Shown piece after piece: positions 8,753-16,695 of a DNA stretch of 64,000 nt. How positions within the stretch are numbered: position 1 is the first letter of the stretch; the number at the start of each line of letters is the position of its first letter. The DNA is taken from assembly GCF_028993615.1 (NCBI RefSeq), contig NZ_CP118632.1, positions 3,968,001 through 4,032,000 on the forward strand, read 5' to 3'. Source of the stretch: Herbaspirillum sp. WKF16. GTDB lineage: Bacteria > Pseudomonadota > Gammaproteobacteria > Burkholderiales > Burkholderiaceae_D. The position numbers were made by a program, and so were the translations under genes. The notes beneath the pieces are model-generated. The model did no database searches, was not told the DNA's origin, and worked only from the letters and a program-made list of their open reading frames with translations.

Positions 8753-9871
8753 ATGTCCGATCTTGCTACTTTTGCCAAATTGGCGCGCTCGAACGCGCAA
8801 CTTCCAGTCAACGTCTATTTCGACGAGCCGCTTTATCAGCGGGAACTCCAGCAACTCTTCCAGCAAGGACCTCGTTACGTCGGCCATGAGCTGATGGTGC
8901 CGGAGGCGGGCGACTATTCGACCCTGCCCTGGGAAAACGAAGGCCGCATGCTGGTGCGCAATGCCCAGGGCATCGAGCTGGTTTCCAACGTGTGCCGACA
9001 TCGCCAGGCCAAGATGCTGGACGGCCGCGGCAACGCGCAGAACATCGTCTGCCCGCTGCACCGCTGGACCTACGATCTCAAGGGCGAACTGATCGGCGCG
9101 CCGCATTTCGGCGAAACGCCGTGCATGAACCTGTCCAAGACGCCGCTGCAGAGCTGGAACGGCCTGCTGTTCGAAGGCAACGGCGTCGACGTCGCGGCCA
9201 AGCTCAAGAGCCTGGGCGTGACCAGGGACCTGGATTTCTCCGGCTACCTGTACGACCACACCGAAGTCCACGAGTGCGACTACAACTGGAAGACCTTCAT
9301 CGAGGTCTACCTGGAGGACTACCACGTCGAGCCCTTCCATCCCGGCCTGGGCAACTTCGTCTCGTGCTCCGACCTGAAGTGGGAATTCGGCCGCGACTAC
9401 AGCGTGCAGACCGTGGGCGTGAACCACGGCCTGGCCAGGTCCGGCTCGCCGACCTACGGCAAGTGGCAGGAAAAGCTGCTGAAGTTCTCCAACGGCGCGC
9501 CGCCCAAGTTCGGCGCGATCTGGCTCACGCTCTATCCCAACATCATGGTCGAGTGGTACCCGCACGTGCTGGTGGTGTCGACGCTGTGGCCCAACGGCCC
9601 GCAGAAGACCACCAATGTGGTGGAGTTCTACTATCCGGAAGAAATCGCCCTGTTCGAACGCGAACTGGTCGAGGCCGAACGCGCAGCCTACATGGAGACC
9701 TGCATCGAGGACGACGAGATCGCCCTGCGCATGGATGCCGGCCGTCGTATACTGATGGATCGCGGCACCAGCGAAGTCGGTCCGTACCAGTCGCCGATGG
9801 AAGACGGGATGCAGCACTTCCATGAGTGGTACCGCAGCCAGCTCGACGTGCCGCCGGGCGCCAAAGAATAA
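8753..9871 (+). CDS. Rieske non-heme iron oxygenase, alpha subunit-like
   Basis: A 372-residue aromatic-ring-hydroxylating-type oxygenase. The Rieske [2Fe-2S] ligands are C81 and H83 (CRHR) and C100 and H103 (CPLH). The mononuclear iron site is seen at EDYHVEPFH, with H191 and H196. Such enzymes insert oxygen into aromatic or other substrates using electrons from a reductase, and no reductase, ferredoxin or beta subunit gene is nearby. I chose the ATG at 8753, preceded by GGGGGCGG, over an in-frame start at 8705. It is divergent from xseB across about 265 bp. The physiological substrate cannot be told. Confidence 0.88.
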   Translation: MSDLATFAKLARSNAQLPVNVYFDEPLYQRELQQLFQQGPRYVGHELMVPEAGDYSTLPWENEGRMLVRNAQGIELVSNVCRHRQAKMLDGRGNAQNIVCPLHRWTYDLKGELIGAPHFGETPCMNLSKTPLQSWNGLLFEGNGVDVAAKLKSLGVTRDLDFSGYLYDHTEVHECDYNWKTFIEVYLEDYHVEPFHPGLGNFVSCSDLKWEFGRDYSVQTVGVNHGLARSGSPTYGKWQEKLLKFSNGAPPKFGAIWLTLYPNIMVEWYPHVLVVSTLWPNGPQKTTNVVEFYYPEEIALFERELVEAERAAYMETCIEDDEIALRMDAGRRILMDRGTSEVGPYQSPMEDGMQHFHEWYRSQLDVPPGAKE

Positions 9872-10100
9872 TCCGGCCGCAGGCCGCGCAAGGAGATGAG
9901 ATGCAAGGGAGCGGCAGGACAAGGACGACACGCGAATGCGCCGTCATTGCCTGCATCGACGACCTGCCTCCATCCCGGCGCGGCCGGCAACCCATGATCG
10001 GCAGCACCGGTTCCATCCGGCGCTGCCGATTTTCTTTTTTGCGCGCGGCGATGCGCCGCCGCGCGCTCCCTTTCCTCCAACGCCACCCCAACTCTCCGCC

Positions 10101-11018
10101 ATGCAATCGCTCTGGATGCTCGTCGCCTCATTCCTGTTCTCCATCATGGGGGTCTGCGTCAAGCTGGCGGGCGACTATTACTCCACGGCCGAGATCGTGC
10201 TGTGCCGCGGGCTGGTCGGGGTGACGGTCATCAGCGCCCTGGTCTGGGTGCGCGGCGGCACCTTCCGCACGCCTTTCCCGCGCGACCACCTGATCCGCGG
10301 CGGCATCGGCGTGATCTCGCTGTGGATGTGGTTCTACTCGTTCAGCCTGCTGCCGGTCGCCACCGCCACCACCTTGAACTACATGTCGTCGATCTGGATC
10401 GCGGCCATGCTGTTTGCCGCCGGCTGGTGGCAGGGCAACAAGAAGTTCGAATGGGGCCTGGCCGGCACCGTGCTGCTCAGTTTCATCGGCGTGGCCCTGC
10501 TGATGCGCCCCTCGCTGAACTCCGAGCAATTGCTGGGCGGCGCCATCGCATTGTTCTCCGGCGTGCTGTCGGCGCTGGTCTACCTGCAGGTGCGCAAGCT
10601 GGGCCTGCTGGGGGAACCGGAGTACCGCGTCGTGTTCTACTTCTCGTTGACCGGCGTGGTGGCCGGCCTGGCCGGCAACATGTTCTCCGGCCACATGCCG
10701 CTGCTGCATGCCCACACCCCCACCGGCGCCTTCCTGGTCATCACCATCGGCCTGACCGCGACGCTGGCGCAGATCGCCATGACGCGCGCCTACCGGCTCG
10801 GCAACACGCTGGTGACGGCCAACCTGCAGTACACCGGCATCGTGTTTTCCAGCCTGTTCGGCGTGGTGATCTGGAGCGACGCCCCGGGTTGGGTGGGCTG
10901 GACCGGCATGGCCATCATCCTGGCCAGCGGCATCCTGGCCACCTACCACAACCAGCGCAGCAGCCAGAACACGGCCAAGAACGTACCCAAGGTCGATCCG
11001 ATCGCGACCGAGGTCTGA
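10101..11018 (+). CDS. DMT-superfamily (EamA) transporter
   Basis: A 305-residue membrane protein with about ten hydrophobic helices arranged as two EamA repeats, the architecture of drug/metabolite exporters of the RhaT/EamA group. The first helix, near WMLVASFLFSIMGVCVKLAG, follows the chosen start directly. The reading frame stays open upstream to 9936, but that extension is proline and arginine rich and not membrane-like, so the ATG at 10101 is preferred despite a weak ribosome binding site. The sulfurtransferase gene follows on the same strand after 38 nt. The transported substrate is unknown. Confidence 0.85.
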   Translation: MQSLWMLVASFLFSIMGVCVKLAGDYYSTAEIVLCRGLVGVTVISALVWVRGGTFRTPFPRDHLIRGGIGVISLWMWFYSFSLLPVATATTLNYMSSIWIAAMLFAAGWWQGNKKFEWGLAGTVLLSFIGVALLMRPSLNSEQLLGGAIALFSGVLSALVYLQVRKLGLLGEPEYRVVFYFSLTGVVAGLAGNMFSGHMPLLHAHTPTGAFLVITIGLTATLAQIAMTRAYRLGNTLVTANLQYTGIVFSSLFGVVIWSDAPGWVGWTGMAIILASGILATYHNQRSSQNTAKNVPKVDPIATEV

Positions 11019-11056
11019 ACCCGCACCATCCGTATCCGAACCCGAGGAGAGACCGC

Positions 11057-11914
11057 ATGACCTACAGCACCCTGATCAGCGCCGCCGACCTGAAGTCGCG
11101 CGCCCAATACCTGAACCTGGTGATCGTCGATTGCCGCCACGACCTCGCCAACCCGGCCGCCGGGCGCGACGCCTATGCCGCGGGCCACCTGCCGCAGGCG
11201 CGCTTCGCCCACCTGGATGAGATCCTGTCCGGCGACAAGACCGACGCCGCCGGCCGCTTCCACGGCCGCCATCCGCTGCCGGACCGCCAGCAGTTCGTGG
11301 AAGCCATGCGCGCGCTGGGCATCAACAACGACACCCAGGTGGTGGCCTACGACGCCCACGGCGGCATGTTCGCGGCGCGCCTGTGGTGGCTGCTGCGCTG
11401 GATCGGCCACAGCGACGCGGCGGTGCTCGATGGCGGCCTGGCCGCCTGGCAAGCCATCGGCGAAGGCTTGACGGCCGAGGCGCCGGCGCCCGCCGTCCAC
11501 GGCAATATCCAGGACTTGAGCCCCCTCGTCGGGACGGTGGATGCGCATGCGCTGGTGGACAACCTGGCATCGCAGGCGCTGCAGGTGGTGGATGCGCGCG
11601 CGGCGGATCGCTTCCGCGGCGAGAACGAAACGCTGGACGCCGTCGGCGGCCATATCCCGGGCGCGAAGAACCGTTTCTTCAAGGACAACCTGCAGGCCGA
11701 CGGCAGCTTCAAGGGCGCGGCCCAATTGCGCGAGGAATGGCTCTCGGTGATCGGCGATCCGCAGGCGGCGGTGATGCAATGCGGCTCCGGCGTGACCGCC
11801 TGCCATAACCTGCTGGCGCTGGAAGTGGCAGGCCTGGGCGGCGCCGCGCTGTATCCCGGCTCGTGGAGCGAATGGAGCTCCGACCCCAAGCGTCCGGTGG
11901 CCACCGGCGCCTGA
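11057..11914 (+). CDS. Two-domain sulfurtransferase (thiosulfate/3-mercaptopyruvate type)
   Basis: A 285-residue protein with two rhodanese domains, the first inactive and the second carrying the catalytic loop CGSGVTAC. That loop, with CGSGVT instead of a CRKG-type sequence, is the form found in 3-mercaptopyruvate sulfurtransferase (SseA) and related thiosulfate sulfurtransferases. DCRHDLANPAAG and YAAGHLPQA mark the first domain. The ATG at 11057 has a clear GAGGAGA ribosome binding site. It probably moves sulfane sulfur to cyanide or thiols in the cytoplasm; the true donor is not decided by sequence. It lies 38 nt after the DMT transporter gene. Confidence 0.9.
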   Translation: MTYSTLISAADLKSRAQYLNLVIVDCRHDLANPAAGRDAYAAGHLPQARFAHLDEILSGDKTDAAGRFHGRHPLPDRQQFVEAMRALGINNDTQVVAYDAHGGMFAARLWWLLRWIGHSDAAVLDGGLAAWQAIGEGLTAEAPAPAVHGNIQDLSPLVGTVDAHALVDNLASQALQVVDARAADRFRGENETLDAVGGHIPGAKNRFFKDNLQADGSFKGAAQLREEWLSVIGDPQAAVMQCGSGVTACHNLLALEVAGLGGAALYPGSWSEWSSDPKRPVATGA

Positions 11915-11934
11915 AGCGCCCCTTCACTGCTCCC

Positions 11935-12873
11935 CTATCCGCGCCGGCTCGACCCGTCCGCCGGCGCGGCCACTCCCGCCTCCCGCAGCCCGGTAATGAA
12001 GGCCTGCACGAACTGCCCCACCATGGCCGGCGCATCGCGCCGCCGCAGCAGCGCCACCTCCGAATAAAAATCGGCATCGCGCACCGCCGGGAAACTCACC
12101 CCCGCCGCCAGCGACGTGCTGGCCATGCTCTGCGGCACCACGGCGATGCCGAAGCCGGCGTTGACCAGGCTGAGCAAGGAGTTCTTGCGCGAGGTGGCGC
12201 GCGCCACCCTCGGATAGAAGCCGTGCGCGATGCAGCGCTCGGCCACCAGGTAACTCAGCCCGCCGCGGTCGCGATGCGGCACCGAGACGAAGAACTCGTC
12301 GCGCAGCTCGGCGATCTCCACCGATTCGCGCTGCGCCAGCGGGTGTCCGGCCGGCACGGCGGCCACCAGGCGTTCGCGATATAACAAGGTGCTTTCGAGA
12401 TTGGGATTGGCGCGCAGGATCGGCAGCCGGGCCAGGCCGAGGTCGGCGCTGCCTTCCTCGATCTCGCGCGCCTGGTATTCGGAGGGCGCCTGCGATATCT
12501 CCAGCGAAATGCCGGGGAAGGCCTTGAGCGCCGCGTTCAGGGTCGGGCCCAGCGGCGCCGTCAGCGGCACCGAGCTCGAATGCAGCAGGCGCAGCGCGCC
12601 GTGCTCGCCCTTGCCGATGGTGCGCGCCTGCGCCACCGCGCGATCGAGGTCGAGCAGGATCTTGCGGCTGCGTTCATAGAAGTCCTGGCCGGCGTCGGTC
12701 AGCTCGAACTGCTTGGCCTCGCGCCTGAGCAGCACCACGTCGAGCGCGGCCTCCAGCTCCTTGACCTGCCGGCTCAGCGCCGACTGCGCGATGTACAGGC
12801 GCTCGGCCGCGCGCGTGTAGCCGCGCGCCTCGACGATCTCGACAAAATACCTGAGCTGCCGGATTGAAATCAT
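11935..12873 (-). CDS. LysR-family regulator
   Basis: A 312-residue transcription regulator. The helix-turn-helix lies in residues 15-40 (GYTRAAERLYIAQSALSRQV), followed by the linker helix and an effector domain. The sequence style resembles the CbbR/CysB-like group with RQLRYFVEIVE at the start. The ATG at 12873 has a near-perfect GGAGGAGA site; a GTG at 12885 is an inferior alternative. It is convergent with the sulfurtransferase gene and divergent from a tiny ORF at 13009, the usual layout for a LysR protein and its target. Confidence 0.88.
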   Translation of the reverse strand: MISIRQLRYFVEIVEARGYTRAAERLYIAQSALSRQVKELEAALDVVLLRREAKQFELTDAGQDFYERSRKILLDLDRAVAQARTIGKGEHGALRLLHSSSVPLTAPLGPTLNAALKAFPGISLEISQAPSEYQAREIEEGSADLGLARLPILRANPNLESTLLYRERLVAAVPAGHPLAQRESVEIAELRDEFFVSVPHRDRGGLSYLVAERCIAHGFYPRVARATSRKNSLLSLVNAGFGIAVVPQSMASTSLAAGVSFPAVRDADFYSEVALLRRRDAPAMVGQFVQAFITGLREAGVAAPADGSSRRG

Positions 12874-12927
12874 GTCTCCTCCCACCTCTTCATATCGTTT
12901 TGAGATGGCGCGCCGCCCGATTTGATA

Positions 12928-12957
12928 TTGGCGCCGCGCGGCGCACGCGCCTACAGT
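12928..12957 (+). promoter_or_regulatory. Candidate sigma-70 promoter toward the small ORF at 13009
   Basis: TTGGCG at 12928-12933 and TACAGT at 12952-12957 are separated by 18 bp. The start point would be near 12964, about 45 nt ahead of the ATG at 13009. The spacer is very GC-rich, so LysR activation would be plausible. Confidence 0.4.
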
Positions 12958-13008
12958 GAAGTTGTCCGCCGCCGCTCCCCGCGCCGGCCGCTCCCGAAAG
13001 GATCAACC

Positions 13009-13164
13009 ATGTTCCAGGATCTCGTGCTGTTCCTCGGCCTGCTCGGCTTCGTCTGCAGTATCGGCATGCGCCTGTCCCTGCGACGGGCCGCGCGCGGCGA
13101 GCGCCTCAGTGCCCGTGCGCGTGGCGCGTCAACGCCAGCACGATCAGCACGCCGGCGGCAATGA
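13009..13164 (+). CDS. Possible small hydrophobic protein (51 aa)
   Basis: A short ORF with a good GAAAGGA ribosome binding site seven to eight bases before its ATG and a candidate promoter upstream. Residues 1-22 (MFQDLVLFLGLLGFVCSIGM) would form a single membrane helix, followed by a positively charged, arginine-rich tail. The last 59 bp overlap the antisense 3' end of the ZIP transporter gene, and the tail composition there looks like a shadow of that gene, so the protein may be a truncated or chance ORF. I recognise no family. Confidence 0.35.
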   Translation: MFQDLVLFLGLLGFVCSIGMRLSLRRAARGERLSARARGASTPARSARRRQ

Positions 13165-13888
13165 GGATGACCTGCGGAATGGTTTCGCGCAGGGTGGCGC
13201 GGCGCTGCATCTGCGGCATCAGGTCCGAGACCGCGATGTAGATGAAGCCGGACGAGGCGAACACCAGCACGTACGGAATCCAGTCCATGCCGCGCTCGAG
13301 CATGAAATAACCCAGCGCCCCGCCGGCCACGGCCATCAGGCTGCAGATCAGGTTATAGACGTAGGCGCGGGTGCGCGAGAAGCCGGCGTTGAGCAGCACG
13401 ATGAAGTCGCCGATCTCCTGCGGGATCTCGTGGGCGATGATGGCCAGGCCGGTCACCAGTCCCAGGTGCGGGTCGGCCAGGAAGGCCGCGGCGATCAGGA
13501 TGCCGTCGGTGAAATTGTGCAGGCCATCGCCCACCAGGATCATCCAGCCGGCCTTGCCGGCTTCTTTCTTGTCGTGACCGTGATGATGCCCGTGGCCGTC
13601 GTCCTCGTGGTGGTGCGAGTGACGCAGGATGGCGGTCTTCTCCAGCAGGAAGAAGGCCAGCAGGCCGCCCAGCAGCACCGCGAACAGGGTATGCGGCTCG
13701 GCCTGCGACTCGAAGGCCTCCGGCAGCGCATGCAGCAGCGAGGTCGAGAGCATGATGCCCACCGACAGGCTGACCAGGCGTTCCACCATCTTCGACAGCA
13801 GCGCGAACGAAAACACCGCTGCGGCGGTGATGCTGATCACGCCGGCCAAGGTGGTGGCGAGCAGGATGGAGACGAGCGTGGAGTTGAT
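13106..13888 (-). CDS. ZIP-family divalent metal transporter, apparent ATC start
   Basis: A metal-ion permease of about 260 residues. It has hydrophobic helices, a histidine-rich cytoplasmic loop (HSHHHEDDGHGHHHGHDK) typical of the ZIP family, and the metal-site helices GDGLHNFTDG and IIAHEIPQEIGDF. It most likely imports zinc or related metals. No ATG, GTG or TTG stands where the family's N-terminus begins: NSTLVSILLATTLAGVISIT is preceded by an ATC codon at 13888 with a GAGG site seven bases upstream. The only upstream in-frame ATG, at 14050, lies inside the chpA gene and upstream of a TACAAT element at 13944-13949. Internal TTG or GTG codons would cut into the first helix. Confidence 0.8.
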   Translation of the reverse strand: MNSTLVSILLATTLAGVISITAAAVFSFALLSKMVERLVSLSVGIMLSTSLLHALPEAFESQAEPHTLFAVLLGGLLAFFLLEKTAILRHSHHHEDDGHGHHHGHDKKEAGKAGWMILVGDGLHNFTDGILIAAAFLADPHLGLVTGLAIIAHEIPQEIGDFIVLLNAGFSRTRAYVYNLICSLMAVAGGALGYFMLERGMDWIPYVLVFASSGFIYIAVSDLMPQMQRRATLRETIPQVILIAAGVLIVLALTRHAHGH

Positions 13889-13992
13889 TTTCTGGCCTCG
13901 TTGGCGTCGCGGTTGCGGCCCGGATGGGCGCCCGAAGCGCGCTATTGTACGCCTGGCGTGCCCGCCGCGCCATCGACCCGGCCTGCCGGCCT

Positions 13993-16695
13993 TCAGTACA
14001 GGATGTCGCCGAAATCGTCGGTGCGGGCCTGGCCGGCGCCGCCGGTGCAATGCCGGATCAGCGCCAGCAGCTGCCCGTCCTGGTAAGGCTTGCCGAGGTA
14101 GTGATTCACCCCCAGCTCCATGGCCTGCTCGCGGTGCTTGGCCCCGGTGCGCGAGGTGATCATGATGATCGGCCGGTCGCGCGTAGAGAGGTTGTCGCGC
14201 AGGTGGCGCACCAGCGCAAAGCCGTCCATGCGCGGCATCTCGATGTCGACCAGGAAGACGTCGGGAACCGTCTCCTGCAGCTGGCGCACCGCATCGTAGC
14301 CGTCGGTGGCGGTGAGCACCGCATAACCCTCGCGCGCCAGCAGGCGCTGCATGACCTTGCGTACGGTCGGCGAATCGTCCACCACCATCGCCACCTTCGG
14401 CGCCGGCAACGTCGGCTGGGACGGCGTGTGCGCGTCGCTTTCGTGAGCGCCGGTGCGCTGGGCCAGCAGCAACGGATTGAGGATCAGCGCGATCTCGCCG
14501 CCGCCCAGCACGGTCGCCCCGACCACGCCGACCAGCGTGCCCAGCTGGGGGCCGAGCGGCTTGACCACCACCTCGCGGTTACCGCTCACGCGGTCGACCA
14601 TGATGGCCGCGAGGTCGTCCCCGCTCTTGATCAGCATCACGAAAATCGATGCGCGCGGCACCTTCGCCTCTTCCCGGTCCTCGCCCAGCAGGGCGTACAG
14701 GCTGTGCACGACGATCATGCGGCCGTTGGCAGCCAGCGTGCGCTGCGCCAGCACCTGCCGCATCTCGTCGCCACGCAGCTGCACTACCTTGTCGACCAGC
14801 ATCGATGGAATGGCGTAGTGCTGCGCGCCGTGGCGCAGCAGGCAGACCTGCTTGACCGCCAGCGACAGGGGCAAGTGCATGGTGAAGCAGGCGCCCTCGC
14901 CGGGCCGCGATTGCACCGCGATGCGGCCGCCCAGCGCGCTCACTTCCGCGCGCACCACATCCATCCCGACGCCGCGTCCGGCCAGCTCCGACACCTGCGA
15001 CGAAGTCGTCAAGCCCGGCTCGAAGATCAGCGCCGACAGGCGCGCCTGCTCCCGTGCGTCGCCCTCCTCACCGGCCTCGCCGGCGGCCAGGCCCAGCTCG
15101 GCCGCGCGCATGCGGATCGCGGCGAGGTCCAGGCCGCGGCCGTCGTCGCTCACGACGATCACGGCTTCATTGCCTTCCAGCGCGACCTGGATGGCGATCC
15201 TGCCGGTCGGCGGCTTGCCTGCCGCGATGCGCGCAGCGCCCGGTTCGATGCCATGCACGGCGGCGTTGCGCAGCAGATGTTCCAGCGGCCCGACCAGCCG
15301 CTCCAGGATGCCGCGGTCGATCTCGGCCTCGCCGCCGGACAACTCCAGCTGGAGCGGTTTGCCGGTCTCTCCCGCGAGCTGGCGCACCAGGTGCTGCAGG
15401 CGTTGCGCCAGGCTCTTGAACTTCATCATGCGCACGTACATCAGCTCGCGCTGCAGTTCGCGCGTGAGGCGCTCCTGCGCCAGCAGGCCGTCCTGCGTCC
15501 GGGCGGCTGCCTCGAGGAGTTGCCTTTGCAACGAGGCCGCGTCGTTGACGCTTTCGGCCATCATCCGCGTCAGCTCCTGCAGGTGGGTAAAGTGATCCAG
15601 CTCCAGCGGATCGAACTGCGCGCTGTCCTTGCCGGCCTGGCGCGAGGCGGCGATGCGGATGTCGGCCTGCATCTCGACGTCGCGCAGCTGGGACGAGAGC
15701 CGGCCGATATTGCCGGCCAGTTCCTGTGCGGTGCGCTGCAGGGAGCGCAGCTCGTTCTCCAGCTGCGAGCGGACGATCGAGACCTCGCCGACCTGGTTGA
15801 GCAGGCGGTCGAGCACGGCGGCCCTGACCCGCACCTGCGGCGAAGCCGGACCGCGCCCGCCGGCGGGCAGCGCCAGCGCGGCAGAGGTGGAAGTGGCGGC
15901 GACGCGCGGCATGGCGTCGAGCTGCTCCAGCATGTCGAGCTGCAGCAGCGCCTCGTCGAACAACGCCAGCAGGATGTCGAGGCCGGGGGCGTCCTCCTGC
16001 TCCGCCAGCAGCCGCTGCACGCCGCTTTCCAGCTCGTGCACGCGATGCCCGAGCCGCAGCGCGCCGCTTACGCGCGCACTCCCCTTGACGGTGTGCAGGG
16101 CGCGGCGCAGCTCATGCAGCGCAGACCTGTCGCCCGGATCCCGCAGGAGCTGCTGCAAACCCTCGCCGACGGCCGCCATCAACTCGCGCCCTTCTTCCAG
16201 GAATACCGGCAGCAGCTCCAGGTCGATCTCGTCGTGCAACGCACCGGCGGACGACGGCGACGGATCCGGCGCCGCCGGCCCGTCCTCTTGTCCGGCCGAT
16301 GGCGTCGCCCAGGCGGCGCCGGCCTTCAACGCGGCCAGCGCCTGCAACAATTGCGGCGGCGCCGCCGGCAGGACGCCGCCGGCATATTGCGCCAGCATGT
16401 CTTCCATGGCGGCGACAGCGCGCTCCACCAGCGCCAGTTCGCGGGCATCGAAGCCGGCCGACGCCGCCTGGCGCCAGGCCAGCACATCCTCCAGCGCCTG
16501 CGACAGTTGCCGCATGCCGTCCAGGCCGGCCGTGGCCGCGCCGGCGCCCAATGCGTGCAGCGCGCGTCGGTACAGCGGCGGCGCGACGGCCAGCAGGCCG
16601 CTGTCGGCCTTGGCGCGCCAGCTGCTGCCCTGGCGGCGCAGCGTCTTGAACAGCGACCCGGCTTCGGCCAGGAAGGCGGCATCAGGCCCGGCCAT
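13993..16695 (-). CDS. chpA: ChpA/PilL-like hybrid sensor histidine kinase
   Basis: A 900-residue CheA-type kinase. The Hpt domain has its phosphorylatable H201 in HTVKGSAR. A dimerisation region follows, then the kinase ATPase domain with LLRNAAVHGIE (N box) and SDDGRG (G box), a CheW-like domain, and a C-terminal receiver at about 767-890 with D773/D774, phospho-acceptor D817 and K869. The first 130 residues look like a degenerate Hpt-like segment. It is much shorter than ChpA of Pseudomonas, which has many Hpt domains. It ends the pilH-pilI-pilJ-chpA operon and its ATG overlaps the pilJ stop. The role, by analogy, is control of type IV pilus twitching and surface responses. Confidence 0.88.
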   Translation of the reverse strand: MAGPDAAFLAEAGSLFKTLRRQGSSWRAKADSGLLAVAPPLYRRALHALGAGAATAGLDGMRQLSQALEDVLAWRQAASAGFDARELALVERAVAAMEDMLAQYAGGVLPAAPPQLLQALAALKAGAAWATPSAGQEDGPAAPDPSPSSAGALHDEIDLELLPVFLEEGRELMAAVGEGLQQLLRDPGDRSALHELRRALHTVKGSARVSGALRLGHRVHELESGVQRLLAEQEDAPGLDILLALFDEALLQLDMLEQLDAMPRVAATSTSAALALPAGGRGPASPQVRVRAAVLDRLLNQVGEVSIVRSQLENELRSLQRTAQELAGNIGRLSSQLRDVEMQADIRIAASRQAGKDSAQFDPLELDHFTHLQELTRMMAESVNDAASLQRQLLEAAARTQDGLLAQERLTRELQRELMYVRMMKFKSLAQRLQHLVRQLAGETGKPLQLELSGGEAEIDRGILERLVGPLEHLLRNAAVHGIEPGAARIAAGKPPTGRIAIQVALEGNEAVIVVSDDGRGLDLAAIRMRAAELGLAAGEAGEEGDAREQARLSALIFEPGLTTSSQVSELAGRGVGMDVVRAEVSALGGRIAVQSRPGEGACFTMHLPLSLAVKQVCLLRHGAQHYAIPSMLVDKVVQLRGDEMRQVLAQRTLAANGRMIVVHSLYALLGEDREEAKVPRASIFVMLIKSGDDLAAIMVDRVSGNREVVVKPLGPQLGTLVGVVGATVLGGGEIALILNPLLLAQRTGAHESDAHTPSQPTLPAPKVAMVVDDSPTVRKVMQRLLAREGYAVLTATDGYDAVRQLQETVPDVFLVDIEMPRMDGFALVRHLRDNLSTRDRPIIMITSRTGAKHREQAMELGVNHYLGKPYQDGQLLALIRHCTGGAGQARTDDFGDILY

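Noticed and set aside
9901..10224. ORF starting at 9901 with AAGGAGATGAG before the ATG
   Set aside because: The ribosome site is attractive, but the product is arginine-rich, lacks recognisable features, and its second half overlaps the well-supported DMT transporter gene in another frame.
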